Origin: a virus
Virus record (IMG/VR): IMGVR_UViG_3300025132_000090
Coordinates: 1 to 42,439 of that record
Strand: one strand, 5' to 3'
DNA length: 42,439 nucleotides
Position numbers and translations under genes: made by a program. Below the pieces are notes generated by a model. That model was not told where the DNA came from, ran no database searches, and worked only from the letters and a program-made list of their open reading frames with translations. Below, piece after piece: positions 8,730-17,938 of this stretch (its first letter is position 1; every line of letters begins with the position of its first letter).

Positions 8730-9101
8730 TCACTCCATTTGCGGTCGCCAAAAGGTGGTAGAGCGTCCAAGACGGGACACGCCAAGAACCGTCGCGCCCT
8801 CTGTTCCGTCGTAATCACTGACGGTGTTCTTGTGAACGGCTACGTTTCCGAGAGAACGCCCGTCACCAAGCACGCCGTCATCGCTCTTGGAAATGGCTGC
8901 CGTGGCGGCGAAGGACTTGGCGAGGTCAAGGTCGCCTTCAAGGACCGCGAGAGCGTTCTTTGCGTCCTCAAGATGCTTTCCCACATCATCCATGTTGTTG
9001 TGAACAATTGCTTGCTGCATGGCTTCCATGCTCGCAACCGCACGACGAGCCATGGGGTCCATTTTCTGAATCAAGCCAAAATCGAGGAAACCTTCAGTCA
9101 T
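8730..9101 (-). CDS. Small helical protein next to the portal gene
   Basis: The product is 123 residues from ATG 9101, chosen over an in-frame TTG at 9110 because AAGGA lies nine bases before the ATG but directly against the TTG. The N-terminal 75 residues are helical (MTEGFLDFGLIQKMDP, then a long Glu/Asp/Lys/Ala helix); the C-terminal part contains ISKSDDG and is probably flexible. It starts 49 bases after the portal stop. No family was recognised. Confidence 0.72.
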   Translation of the reverse strand: MTEGFLDFGLIQKMDPMARRAVASMEAMQQAIVHNNMDDVGKHLEDAKNALAVLEGDLDLAKSFAATAAISKSDDGVLGDGRSLGNVAVHKNTVSDYDGTEGATVLGVSRLGRSTTFWRPQME

Positions 9102-9150
9102 CTCAACCAATCCTTCGGAGGACGCTATCGCTCATGAATGTTCCGTCATT

Positions 9151-10947
9151 TCATGTGCCCATGCGCCGGTCCATGTTGTTCAAGCGTTCGTCCACATTTC
9201 GTTCTTCAGGTGACTTCTCAGAGTCGCGCCGGTCTTGGACGGTTTGGCTCATGTGATGTTCTCCCTCAAAGCGATTCACGCGGTCGGGCGATTGGCCCGC
9301 ACTGCGCCGACTCTTGAGGCCCAATTGCGCATATCCTTGGCGGCGAAGAGGTGTGAGGTCTGTGCCGTTCGTGGTGGTCAGTGCTTCGGGCACAGGGACG
9401 GCACCGTGAACGGCGTCATTTACGATGCGCTTTACGAGATCGTCAGCGGTTGACGCGGGGTTCCAATCGCTTGTTTGCACAGGACCTCCACCCGGTGGTG
9501 CCGGACCACCTTCAGGTCCCGGTCCCATTTGTGGCGGTGGGGGCGGTGCTTCCTTGAAGTCGAAGTGCAGATAACCATCATCGTCACGCAGCCGCGCATC
9601 ATAGCCCGCCTGCTTCATTTGCAGCATGTTGCGAATCGCCATCTCGTCGCGGCGCATCTGCATGATTTCGTCTTCCTCTTCGTGAGGGTTCAGAACCATT
9701 TCCCATTCATCAATTTGGAACGCAGCAAGAAGGGTAGGGAACAAACGACCGTTGTAGAGGTTCTGACTGGCTGCAAGGGCGCGGTTTGTGACCACAATCT
9801 GCATACCTTCGTTGTTCAGCCCACCCCCACTCACGTCATTCATGAACACGTTCGACACACCATAGAAGGATGAAATGCGCTGCCTAATATCGTCCTTGAT
9901 TGGGATGTATTGCAGTTCCTCCAAGGTGTCCATCATACGAACGTATTCCAATCCACCCCGCCCGCTCTCCGTTTCAACACCAACGGTGGGGATGTATTGT
10001 GGGTCGCGCTCAAGATGTTCCTGAATGTTGCGAGCCGTGCGCTCAACCGTTTCAAGGTTGGACGACTTGATGACCATAACACCGCGAGGCATCCGCCGCT
10101 TCTGATACGCCGCATACACATAATTGTCCATAGCAATTAGCGTATTCACTTGACGCCACAGGGTCGCAACGGGCGAACGCCCATACAACTTGGAAGGGGA
10201 CCATTTGCTGAGATGAATGACTTCGCCTTCAGTGTAGACCTGACCCGACCCCACGCCTGCGAGGTTCATGTAGTGGATGGGAACGACGGGAAGGCCAGTC
10301 TTCGGGCACTTCTCGTCTTTGTCGCTTGTGCGGAATGACCTATCAAGCAGACTCGTGTATTGCTTCCCACCCTTGACACCGCGCTTGTCCGCGACAATGC
10401 GCATGAAGATGGGGTCAGCGCGAGTAATTTCCTTGATTCGGTAGAACTGTGGCTTCCCCGTGTTTGGATCGACGAAGTATTCCTTGGTGAGAATGATGTA
10501 AGCGTCGTCCACGATATTGAGGTCCATTTCGATTTCGCGCATGACTTCAAGGAAAGACTGACCCATTCGGTTGTCTTCGTCAAGCAACGCCTCAGCATAT
10601 TCCAATTGCGCCTTATCGGCAGGGCGCACCTCTCCCCCGCACTTCGTGCAATTGTCCACGTCCTTTTTGTGCTCATGGTCACAAGAACGGCACTTTTTCA
10701 CGAACTTGGGTCGCCACTGCCACCCCTTCCTGAATGTCTCTGTCGCCAAATGGTTCAGAATAGAACGAAGGACGAGGCATTCAAACGCAGCAGCATAGAG
10801 GGCGGGAATGGTGATGCCTTGCAGCAAAGCCGGTTCCTGCACACCAGTGGTGAACAGGGGCATTTGGGGAGTTGGCGTTTCGTGCCGCTCCATGTCTACG
10901 CCGATTGCCGCAAAAAGACGATCGACACGCTTCTTCTCACTGACCAT
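9151..10947 (-). CDS. Portal protein with an inserted zinc ribbon
   Basis: The product is 598 residues, starting at ATG 10947 with AGGGGG upstream and overlapping the previous gene by 11 bases. It would form the ring at the head vertex through which DNA passes. Support: size; the position next to the terminase; and portal-like blocks, among them the early helix with RSILNHLATETFRKGW, the wing segment EGEVIHLSKWSPSKLYGRSPV, and the stem region QRISSFYGVSNVFMND with GGLNNEGMQIV. Unusually, residues 86-103 hold a four-cysteine zinc-ribbon motif (C86, C89, C100, C103), inserted just after the first helix. The C-terminal 130 residues are Pro/Gly-rich and probably disordered. Confidence 0.87.
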   Translation of the reverse strand: MVSEKKRVDRLFAAIGVDMERHETPTPQMPLFTTGVQEPALLQGITIPALYAAAFECLVLRSILNHLATETFRKGWQWRPKFVKKCRSCDHEHKKDVDNCTKCGGEVRPADKAQLEYAEALLDEDNRMGQSFLEVMREIEMDLNIVDDAYIILTKEYFVDPNTGKPQFYRIKEITRADPIFMRIVADKRGVKGGKQYTSLLDRSFRTSDKDEKCPKTGLPVVPIHYMNLAGVGSGQVYTEGEVIHLSKWSPSKLYGRSPVATLWRQVNTLIAMDNYVYAAYQKRRMPRGVMVIKSSNLETVERTARNIQEHLERDPQYIPTVGVETESGRGGLEYVRMMDTLEELQYIPIKDDIRQRISSFYGVSNVFMNDVSGGGLNNEGMQIVVTNRALAASQNLYNGRLFPTLLAAFQIDEWEMVLNPHEEEDEIMQMRRDEMAIRNMLQMKQAGYDARLRDDDGYLHFDFKEAPPPPPQMGPGPEGGPAPPGGGPVQTSDWNPASTADDLVKRIVNDAVHGAVPVPEALTTTNGTDLTPLRRQGYAQLGLKSRRSAGQSPDRVNRFEGEHHMSQTVQDRRDSEKSPEERNVDERLNNMDRRMGT

Positions 10948-12208
10948 CGTTTAGCCCCCTTCGCGTCAATTCGCCTTCGCTAACGCCCCAAGACTTGAGC
11001 AGTGACACTTGCGTGTGCGGGCCTGCCGTTTGATAGGCGATAAATCGAGCAGCCCATGCGTCACCGTTCACACACCGGAGCAGCAAATCGGCTTCGGGCT
11101 TTGCGTTTGTGAGGTGGGGAAGGGACACTTCGCAGGCTTTCAACACGGCCCGGTCGCCTTCGATGACGAACTGATTGCCCTCCCACATGATGTTGCCCAC
11201 ACCCAACGTATGCTTCAACACGTCGGCATAATCCCCCCCACGTTTTGAGTCGAACGGCAGGATGAGGCGCGGGGCATTAAGAGGCGTCATGCCGATTTCT
11301 CCGCTCATATCCCACAAATTGGCGATGAACCTATCCACAGTCTTGAGCAGAATGGGAGGTTTGGTGCAACCATAGTAAAACGAGCGATCGTCAGCACGCC
11401 GACCTTTGCCTACCGTATGAATGTCGTAAAGGAAACCATGCGACTTGATGAGAGATGAAATCTCGCCCGACGTGCCTTGAAGGCCGTGCGAGGTCATGGT
11501 TTGCACATTCATGTCCCCGTATTCGCCAATCAGTTCGGCAGCCTTTGTGAGAATGCCTCGCTCACGACGACTCAAGCGAGATTCTGCACTGAGTCGGTCG
11601 CCCCATTCTTTCCATACCATTTCCCGCTCTTCGTTCGTTTTCGCTCGTCGGGATGCAGCAACCGCTTTTCTGAAGGGCAGTTCCAAACGGTCAGCATGTT
11701 GCGCGAGCATGGCGAAATCATGGTCGCGGACCGAAATGTGTCCCCAATCTTCCGCCTTCCACCAATCGAAATCAGACAGAATGGCGTCCTGCTCCTGCTT
11801 TAGCAGATTGAGCAAACGAGGCACCATATCTCCCTCTCCATTCTCTTCCATGATTTTGATGATGGCCTCGCCGTCCACTCCGAAGTTGTCGATGAAGAAG
11901 GTCTTAGACACGCCCACGCGCGGGGGCGCGTTCGTTCCCGGTTGTTCGGTCGGGACGCCTGCGTTGGCGTTGCCGGTGAGGCCAGTGATTTGCGAACCGG
12001 CGGTAGCCTCCGGTGGTCGCTCTTCCGTCGGGTTTTTCTCGGCCTCGCTCTGCTCCCGACGTGCATCGGCAAGTTCTTTCGTCTTTTCTGCGACCTTATC
12101 CTTGGCGGCACTCGCCGCCATAGAACCGCCAACTCGGAGGGCTGCGGCAGCCAACGGGGCCAATTTCAGGAGGGTTGCCATATCAGAAGCAGACGTTTCA
12201 ATTCTCAT
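10937..12208 (-). CDS. Unknown protein between terminase and portal
   Basis: The product is 423 residues from ATG 12208, which overlaps the terminase stop as ATGA and is preceded by GGGGTGG; an upstream ATG at 12235 lacks such a site. The N-terminus reads ATLLKLAPLAAAALRVGG, a mildly hydrophobic helix whose LLKLAPL resembles the end of the shared peptide of the cassette proteins. A charged coiled coil (about 35-65) and a disordered Pro/Thr-rich linker follow, then a folded domain of about 320 residues rich in Trp, Asp and Arg. No family was recognised. Its fixed place between the two packaging genes suggests a packaging or head-vertex role. Confidence 0.75.
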   Translation of the reverse strand: MRIETSASDMATLLKLAPLAAAALRVGGSMAASAAKDKVAEKTKELADARREQSEAEKNPTEERPPEATAGSQITGLTGNANAGVPTEQPGTNAPPRVGVSKTFFIDNFGVDGEAIIKIMEENGEGDMVPRLLNLLKQEQDAILSDFDWWKAEDWGHISVRDHDFAMLAQHADRLELPFRKAVAASRRAKTNEEREMVWKEWGDRLSAESRLSRRERGILTKAAELIGEYGDMNVQTMTSHGLQGTSGEISSLIKSHGFLYDIHTVGKGRRADDRSFYYGCTKPPILLKTVDRFIANLWDMSGEIGMTPLNAPRLILPFDSKRGGDYADVLKHTLGVGNIMWEGNQFVIEGDRAVLKACEVSLPHLTNAKPEADLLLRCVNGDAWAARFIAYQTAGPHTQVSLLKSWGVSEGELTRRGLNDGQ

Positions 12209-13647
12209 GCAGCCCACCCCAAGCGTCGTGTCCATTCGGATCCGTCAAGCACTACGATGGCGTCTTTGAACTCCTTCGTGGCCTGCACTGCGAGAGCGAG
12301 GGCCATAACGGTGTCGTCGTGTTTGCCGAGAGATTCCATTTTACCGTTAGGAAGCATGGTGAACATGGACAACTCGTTTGTCAGCACATCCATGAGGCGG
12401 CGCGTTGCCCCGTCGTCCTTGTATGGGAGAATCAAATGCCGTTGTTCAAAGTGCAATTGCAGCGTGTGAATGACCGCTTCCTTCTTCATGCGACTCATGG
12501 TGAATGGCTTGACGGGCAAGTCGCTGATTTCCTTTAGCACCTGATGGAATGCTTGAGCGAAGTTGTTCGTTTCCAATTCGATGATGACGGGGTTATAGCG
12601 CGTGTTCAGTTCTATGATTTTGTCGATTTGCGAACTGAAGTCCATACCCTTCTCGCGGTGCATCCACACCACGCGCTTGTGCTTGTTCTCGTCTACGGCG
12701 AGCACAACCATACAGGTGTAGTCAGCAGAACGGTCAGGGCTAATTGCAGGATCCCAACCGACGTAGTAATTGACTTCTTCGCGGTCTTCTTCCGGTATCG
12801 AATACGGATCGAATTGGAATGCCCATGATGTGTCTTTGCATGGTTCAACCATTTCTTCGGGGAAGAGGCTCGCATCACTGGCGATTGGGCGGCACAAGTA
12901 TTCGCGCGTGAACGCGATAGAAGTCATTTCGCTACGTCGTGCTTGAAGGGCCTCAAGGCTCCAACGCTCAGGCCACAATGGGTCGCCTGTTTGTTCGCTG
13001 ATAGCCGGATATTCCTTAACCGCATATCCCTTGAGCGTCTTCAATTCTTGATAGAGGTCGGTGTAGGAGAAAGGCGTGCCGACAATGCACATCTGTGCCG
13101 TGTGGTGAAGCACGGGTAGGAGGGCGGTGTAGAACCACGAGGATATGTGGGCTAATTGCGTGGATGCTTCGGACGACAGAATGTCGTCAAGCACCACAAT
13201 GTCGGGGTGGGCACCACGGACCGCTTTACCAACGGACATGGCCGAAATCGAGGACTTGTTCGTCATCTTGAACTTCTGCTTAGCCCACCCTCGCTTCGGC
13301 TTCAGGTGCGCAAGCACAGGCGTAGACATGATGAGTTCGTCCATCTTTGCCATGTGATCGATAGACTGATGCTGACTGTGTGAAAAGAATAGGACCTCCG
13401 TTCCGGGGGTATAAGCCATCTTCCACAAGAGATACACACGATAGAACACGGATTTGCCGTGGTCACGGGATGCAATCACACAGGTTTTGTTGTGGTTCTC
13501 TGATAGGTTGAACCACTCTTCGTGAAAGTCGGCCAATTGGTAGCCTTCTTCCTTTCCGCAGATTTCCTCAAAGAAGAATTTGAACGAACGACGGCCCATC
13601 TCCCAATCGACGTTGTTCGTCAATTTGAGAACGGCCTCGCCGCTCAT
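12205..13647 (-). CDS. terL: Terminase large subunit (DNA packaging ATPase and nuclease)
   Basis: The product is 480 residues, the usual size. It should drive DNA into the prohead and cut it. Residues 60-66, SRDHGKS, are the Walker A loop with the variant form common in terminases; 148-156, PDIVVLDDI, is the Walker B strand with the catalytic acid at 155-156; CIVGTPFSYTDLY (188-200) is the coupling motif. The RNase H-like nuclease domain begins with VGWDPAISPDRSADYT (Asp299), followed by IIELETNNF with a second acidic residue. The start at ATG 13647 overlaps the previous stop as ATGA and has GGGTGAT six bases upstream. Confidence 0.94.
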   Translation of the reverse strand: MSGEAVLKLTNNVDWEMGRRSFKFFFEEICGKEEGYQLADFHEEWFNLSENHNKTCVIASRDHGKSVFYRVYLLWKMAYTPGTEVLFFSHSQHQSIDHMAKMDELIMSTPVLAHLKPKRGWAKQKFKMTNKSSISAMSVGKAVRGAHPDIVVLDDILSSEASTQLAHISSWFYTALLPVLHHTAQMCIVGTPFSYTDLYQELKTLKGYAVKEYPAISEQTGDPLWPERWSLEALQARRSEMTSIAFTREYLCRPIASDASLFPEEMVEPCKDTSWAFQFDPYSIPEEDREEVNYYVGWDPAISPDRSADYTCMVVLAVDENKHKRVVWMHREKGMDFSSQIDKIIELNTRYNPVIIELETNNFAQAFHQVLKEISDLPVKPFTMSRMKKEAVIHTLQLHFEQRHLILPYKDDGATRRLMDVLTNELSMFTMLPNGKMESLGKHDDTVMALALAVQATKEFKDAIVVLDGSEWTRRLGWAA

Positions 13648-15146
13648 TGGAGATCACCCTGCGACCAACCATTGGGCAGCAGGGAATAATCCGCTGAGGT
13701 GTCGGGCTGCTGCTCCTTCAAAAGACGAGCCCGAAGACTTTCGGGGAGCAAAGAGAAGTCGTCGTTTGACGCCTTCTTTCCGTAATTTGGTTCAAGGACC
13801 GCATAATTGCCTTGTTCCCCCTCTCGCTCCGAGATTTGGCCCTGAGAGCGAAGCCGGTCCATTTCCTTTCGACTCACATAGCCCTTCTGCTCAAAACCGG
13901 CTCCTTCACGGGGATTGTCCCAATGAACCTCTTCGGTAGCACCCTCCAATCCCTTCGACCTGAATGGGATGCGCGTTCCGCCCGTCCCGTCTCCGGTCGG
14001 CAGCATGTCCGGCAGTAGTGCATCGTTTGCGTTGGCCTTTGGCTCGCTCATAGGTGGTCCCTCAGACCTGTTAGGAGTGTCAGCCATTGAAGAAGGCTTC
14101 GGACCTACCTCTTGCGAACTGAACAGAGGGCCACCTCCTTGCGAATCCTTATCCCGCCGTTCCGCACGCTTCTCTTGCCTTTCCTTAGCAGCACCGACTG
14201 TCGCATCCGGTTGCTTGGGAGCCTTTGGTTTCGCCTTTGGTTTCGCCTGCGGCACTTTGTCTTCACCAAAGCCAAGTCGTGGTCCGGCTCCTTGAAGTCC
14301 CATTGGTTGTGCTTCGCGGGGCCCTCCTTGTGATTGCTCAGGCAACATCCTGTCGTTTCGCGTTTCCGTGCGCGGCGCGGGCAGATTGCCGATTGGTGGT
14401 CGCCTCATTGGGACCTGAGATGGGTCGAGCGATCTTGGTGCGGGGAGAAGGCCGCGCGGCCCCCCTTGCCCTTGAGGAAGGGCGCGTTGTCCCTGTTCGG
14501 GCGGTTGTTCCGCCGCTTGACGTGGTTTGCGTTGCGCATAGGGTTCTCCGCTTTGCTTGATGCGCGGTCCCATGAACTTGTTCGTTTTTCGTGCCGCCTT
14601 TGCGGCATCTCTTCGCGCATCACTCGCTGAAGCCATAGAGGGCGGCTCGCCCGTGGCTCGTGTCGTTTCTGCTTCAGTCGGAGCGGTTGTTTCGGGTGCT
14701 TCGGACTCAGGAGCAGCATTCTGTTGGAGCGTGGGCGGGGCACCTTGAGCGCGGCGAGCCTGTCGCTGCTGCTGCGCTTGGCTCCAACCTTGCTTGAATG
14801 CACGGCCCATGTTCCCTGCCTTTCCTGCTAAACGTCCGGCCCCGCGGGCAATACCGGGAATAGCGCGGGCAGCCGCTCCTACGCCTGCTTCACCGACCGC
14901 GGTTGCAGCGCGGTTTGTGGCATCATACGCAGTTCCGATGCCCTGCTTCACTGCTTGACGAGTTTCGGCACGACCCTCCTTTCTCCGTGCTCGCTCATCT
15001 TGGTATTGTTGTTGCTCATCGAAAAGATTGAACTTCACCAAATCCCATGCGGTGTCAAAAGCCTGCTCGGGAGTCACTTCTTTGCGCATTTGATGGCCGG
15101 TCATTTCGACACGGGCCTTGAGCAGAAGATCGTCCCAACGGTCCAT
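13644..15146 (-). CDS. Low-complexity Pro/Gln/Arg-rich protein carrying two copies of the shared peptide
   Basis: The product is 500 residues, with ATG 15146 directly after the upstream stop and GGGGTGGAGTGA before it. The N-terminus contains two elements like those of the cassette: RWDDLLLKA (3-11) and AFDTAWDLVK (29-38), the second nearly identical to the start of the cassette proteins. A Gly/Ala helical stretch with repeated GxAxxG (about 68-120) could insert in a membrane or form a flexible stalk; beyond it the chain is low complexity with KPKAKPKAPKQ and many Pro-Gln-Gly repeats. I infer an internal head protein, perhaps ejected with DNA. No family was recognised. Confidence 0.78.
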   Translation of the reverse strand: MDRWDDLLLKARVEMTGHQMRKEVTPEQAFDTAWDLVKFNLFDEQQQYQDERARRKEGRAETRQAVKQGIGTAYDATNRAATAVGEAGVGAAARAIPGIARGAGRLAGKAGNMGRAFKQGWSQAQQQRQARRAQGAPPTLQQNAAPESEAPETTAPTEAETTRATGEPPSMASASDARRDAAKAARKTNKFMGPRIKQSGEPYAQRKPRQAAEQPPEQGQRALPQGQGGPRGLLPAPRSLDPSQVPMRRPPIGNLPAPRTETRNDRMLPEQSQGGPREAQPMGLQGAGPRLGFGEDKVPQAKPKAKPKAPKQPDATVGAAKERQEKRAERRDKDSQGGGPLFSSQEVGPKPSSMADTPNRSEGPPMSEPKANANDALLPDMLPTGDGTGGTRIPFRSKGLEGATEEVHWDNPREGAGFEQKGYVSRKEMDRLRSQGQISEREGEQGNYAVLEPNYGKKASNDDFSLLPESLRARLLKEQQPDTSADYSLLPNGWSQGDLQ

Positions 15147-16115
15147 TCACTCCACCCCGCGATATTGCAGATAAGCCATGCCCTTGTGAATGCGATCGGC
15201 AGAAGCCATCATGTCATCATCAGCGGACATTTGCATCAAGCCCTGTTGTGCCTGAGCCATCTGTTGCTGCCCTTGTTTCTGATTTTGCCCCGTCTTGTAT
15301 CGGTTATAGGCTAATTGACCCAACGCCGAAAGCCCACCCGTGGCGATCATAGCAAGAGGGTTATATCCGACACCTCCGGTCTGCTTCTGTTGAGCCTGCT
15401 GCATACCTGCTCCGGCTTGTGCGGAATACAGATTCGCCAAAGCCTGTTGCCCTGCTCGTGATTGCGGCCCCTGTTGGCCCTGCTGCTGCGGTTGCTGCTG
15501 CTGCGTTTGCTGCTGCTGCGGCCCGCCACCTTGAGGCCCACCTCCACCGGGTGTCGTCGGTGGCCCACCGCCGGGTGTCGTCTGTGGTCCACCACCGGGT
15601 GTTGTTGGAGGAAGGGGCATGTTGCCATTGGGGTCAAGACCTTGTGGGACAGGAGGGGAAGGAGTAGGAACTGTTTGGTTGCCGCCGCCGCCACTACCAC
15701 CGCCGCCGCCACCTTGCTGCACTTGTCCTCCGCCACCACCGACCGTCATGGGAGCCGTCGTTGTTGCCGCCGTTGCTTGTTGCGCCGTTTGACCGACCGC
15801 CTGCGGGACAGGAATTGCTTGTGCTTGTCTCGCTTGCTCAAATTGTGCTTGGCCCTGCGCCCTTTTGTCAGCACCCATTGTTTGCATTTGTTGGTTCATC
15901 TGCTGACCTTGGGCTCGTGCTTCTTGGAAGCCGGTCTTTACCGCACTTCCTACATTTCCGATTCCCCCTGCCATGCGCCCAACACCTCGGCCTAAACCTG
16001 CCATGTAGCCGCCCACGGGTCTTTGCGGCAAGAAGTCGCGCGGGGCCTTTTCCAAGGCTTCTCGCTCTTGCATGAGTCGAATACGGGCCATGCGATCTGC
16101 GTCAAACCTCGTCAT
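15147..16115 (-). CDS. Gly/Gln/Pro-rich low-complexity protein
   Basis: The product is 322 residues, with ATG 16115 overlapping the upstream stop as ATGA and GGTGGTG before it. An N-terminal charged helix contains EREALEKAPRDFLP. A Gly-rich amphipathic stretch follows (about 35-62, GRGVGRMAGGIGNVG), similar in kind to the one in the 500-residue neighbour. The middle is made of Gln, Gly and Pro runs, including PTTPGGG repeats, and the C-terminal 90 residues contain a Gly/Ala-rich helix and a helical end. The common plan of this and the neighbouring gene suggests related internal virion proteins. Function is unknown. Confidence 0.75.
   Translation of the reverse strand: MTRFDADRMARIRLMQEREALEKAPRDFLPQRPVGGYMAGLGRGVGRMAGGIGNVGSAVKTGFQEARAQGQQMNQQMQTMGADKRAQGQAQFEQARQAQAIPVPQAVGQTAQQATAATTTAPMTVGGGGGQVQQGGGGGGSGGGGNQTVPTPSPPVPQGLDPNGNMPLPPTTPGGGPQTTPGGGPPTTPGGGGPQGGGPQQQQTQQQQPQQQGQQGPQSRAGQQALANLYSAQAGAGMQQAQQKQTGGVGYNPLAMIATGGLSALGQLAYNRYKTGQNQKQGQQQMAQAQQGLMQMSADDDMMASADRIHKGMAYLQYRGVE
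15541..15611 (+). repeat. Short tandem repeat encoding PTTPGGG units
   Basis: Three imperfect copies of a unit of about 24 bases, CCACC(G)CCGGGTGTCGT-like on the + strand, lie in tandem. On the minus strand they encode the PTTPGGG repeats of the 322-residue protein, keeping frame. Such repeats often vary in number between strains. Confidence 0.7.
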
Positions 16116-17938
16116 TCAAACACCACCTTGAGGACCTGAAAGGTGTCGTAGTCCATATCCATAGACTTCGCAATCTCTTCCCAATGCCCACGGCTATTGA
16201 GGATAGCCGCAATTTCTGAAGAAGGAACGCCGAAGTGAGTCGCTGCAAGAGCGATGTCCGTTGGGTTGGATGCGGAAAATGCCGTGCTCGGCATGGCCTT
16301 CACGATTCGTTGGTCTTGAAGAGCCATTTCGCGTTGCACGTCTTCAAGAACGGCGTCGATTTCCTCTTTGCCAAACAGACCACCGAAGACCCGACCCGCA
16401 CCTCGACCGAGGGATTGTGCGAGTCTTTCGCTCATAGAAGGTCCCCTATTGGCCGCTACGGCCTCGTTCCGTGGAGGGCTCGTCACTTCATCAAGGTTGG
16501 GGGCGACGGGCCTTGGTGTAATGGGTTGTGGTGGCGGGGGTTGCACAATTTCCGGCTGCACGGGTGGTGCGACTGGCGGGTGCGGGACCTGTTGCTGCTG
16601 CACGGGGACAGGGGGAGCAGGTGGTTCAACAGGGACGGGAGGGGCCACCGGCTGCGGGCGCGTGACCGCGGGTGGCTGCTCAGGTGGCTCAGGTCGTTCG
16701 GGCTGAACGGCTCGGGATTGCGGGCGCACAAGGCGCGAGGGGTCTTTGATATGCTCCGGCACAAAACCGGGGTTTTGCTGATTTAGGTAATTGACGATAC
16801 CGGAAACGAGCCTGTCTCTCCTGTTGCTCCCCTGCCCCATTTCCATGTAAAATGCCTGTCCGTTGTCGGGGAGCATGTCTTCGTAGTGGCCTCTGAAAGC
16901 ATTGTAGAGAGCATTACCATAGTGCCCATAATTCGCCATAGAGCGATCGAGAATGTTCACACCGCGCTTAGTTTCCAAGGCTCCTTCGGGTAGGTATGTG
17001 GAGTAGTCGTGTGCGGTGTATGTTGGAGCCTGCTGCTGCTCAACCATTTGCTCAGCCGGATCGGGCTGCTGCACATGCGGACTGGTGTTGCGAATGTTGT
17101 AGGTGTGTTGAAGCGGCGTCAGTTGGTGAGGCATGTATTTGCTCAGCACGGGGTGGCTCGCCCACACCTGACGCACAACGTCCGGCGTCAAATTGTCGCG
17201 CGTGTAGCCCTGACGCGCGAGCGAATCCATGAGATCGTAAATGTGCTTTCCCGCCTCGTGATTGATGTAGACTGAGTTCGGCTGAACGCGGTGGGACTCG
17301 ATGAACTCCTTTGTGTCCCGACCGCCGCGCATTTGCTTCAAGCCCTCAGCGTATGGTCGCGCCCATGATTCGGGAAACTTGTTCTCCTTGTCCCTGTTGC
17401 CGATACGCAGGTGCATTTGCCCCTGAGCGTCCACAATCCACGGGTTGTCCTTTTGCATCGGGCCCCACTGACCGCTTCGCCACGTCTGATTGAGAACGGT
17501 GCGTCCGAGGTCAGTTTCAAACGGTGCAGGGAGCGGGGCAGGGATTTTGCTTGGGTCCTTGCCCGACATCAACACCTCCTGCCGCTTCGCTTCCCAAATG
17601 GCGTTTTGCGAATTGACGGCTGCGTTGATTGTGCCTGCCCCTGCACTGATGGCTGCCTGAACGGCGTTTTGGTAAAGGTCCTCCATACCCGGCTGCGGTC
17701 CGGCGTGGACGATGGCTGCGGTGTTTGCGTCGATGAGGCCCTGATAGATGGCCTCCCACACTGCGTCTGCTTCAACACCAGTGAGATTTCCGCCGCCAAT
17801 GTCTTCCATAGGACGCGGCATGGCCTCAAGGCCACCGGCTCCGGTCATACCAATCAATTGCTGAATCAGGGTATCGAAGTCGTAGTGACCCTCACCTTTC
17901 GTGATGATGCACGAACTAAGGACAGACCACGGGCTCAT
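16112..17938 (-). CDS. Large probable virion protein with Pro-rich linker and C-terminal helical domain
   Basis: The product is 608 residues, starting at ATG 17938 (GGTGGGG upstream, ATGA overlap). The start, SPWSVLSSCIITKGEGH, resembles the shared peptide of the cassette (AWSVL...K) but is longer. A folded region of about 390 residues rich in Asn, Gln, Tyr and Trp follows, then a proline- and valine-rich linker (about 420-490), a Gly-rich segment (RGAGRVFGGLFGKEE) and a C-terminal helical bundle with PTDIALAATHFGVPSSEIAAIL, which looks like a small UBA-type or HTH-type fold. No family was recognised. Confidence 0.78.
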   Translation of the reverse strand: MSPWSVLSSCIITKGEGHYDFDTLIQQLIGMTGAGGLEAMPRPMEDIGGGNLTGVEADAVWEAIYQGLIDANTAAIVHAGPQPGMEDLYQNAVQAAISAGAGTINAAVNSQNAIWEAKRQEVLMSGKDPSKIPAPLPAPFETDLGRTVLNQTWRSGQWGPMQKDNPWIVDAQGQMHLRIGNRDKENKFPESWARPYAEGLKQMRGGRDTKEFIESHRVQPNSVYINHEAGKHIYDLMDSLARQGYTRDNLTPDVVRQVWASHPVLSKYMPHQLTPLQHTYNIRNTSPHVQQPDPAEQMVEQQQAPTYTAHDYSTYLPEGALETKRGVNILDRSMANYGHYGNALYNAFRGHYEDMLPDNGQAFYMEMGQGSNRRDRLVSGIVNYLNQQNPGFVPEHIKDPSRLVRPQSRAVQPERPEPPEQPPAVTRPQPVAPPVPVEPPAPPVPVQQQQVPHPPVAPPVQPEIVQPPPPQPITPRPVAPNLDEVTSPPRNEAVAANRGPSMSERLAQSLGRGAGRVFGGLFGKEEIDAVLEDVQREMALQDQRIVKAMPSTAFSASNPTDIALAATHFGVPSSEIAAILNSRGHWEEIAKSMDMDYDTFQVLKVVFE

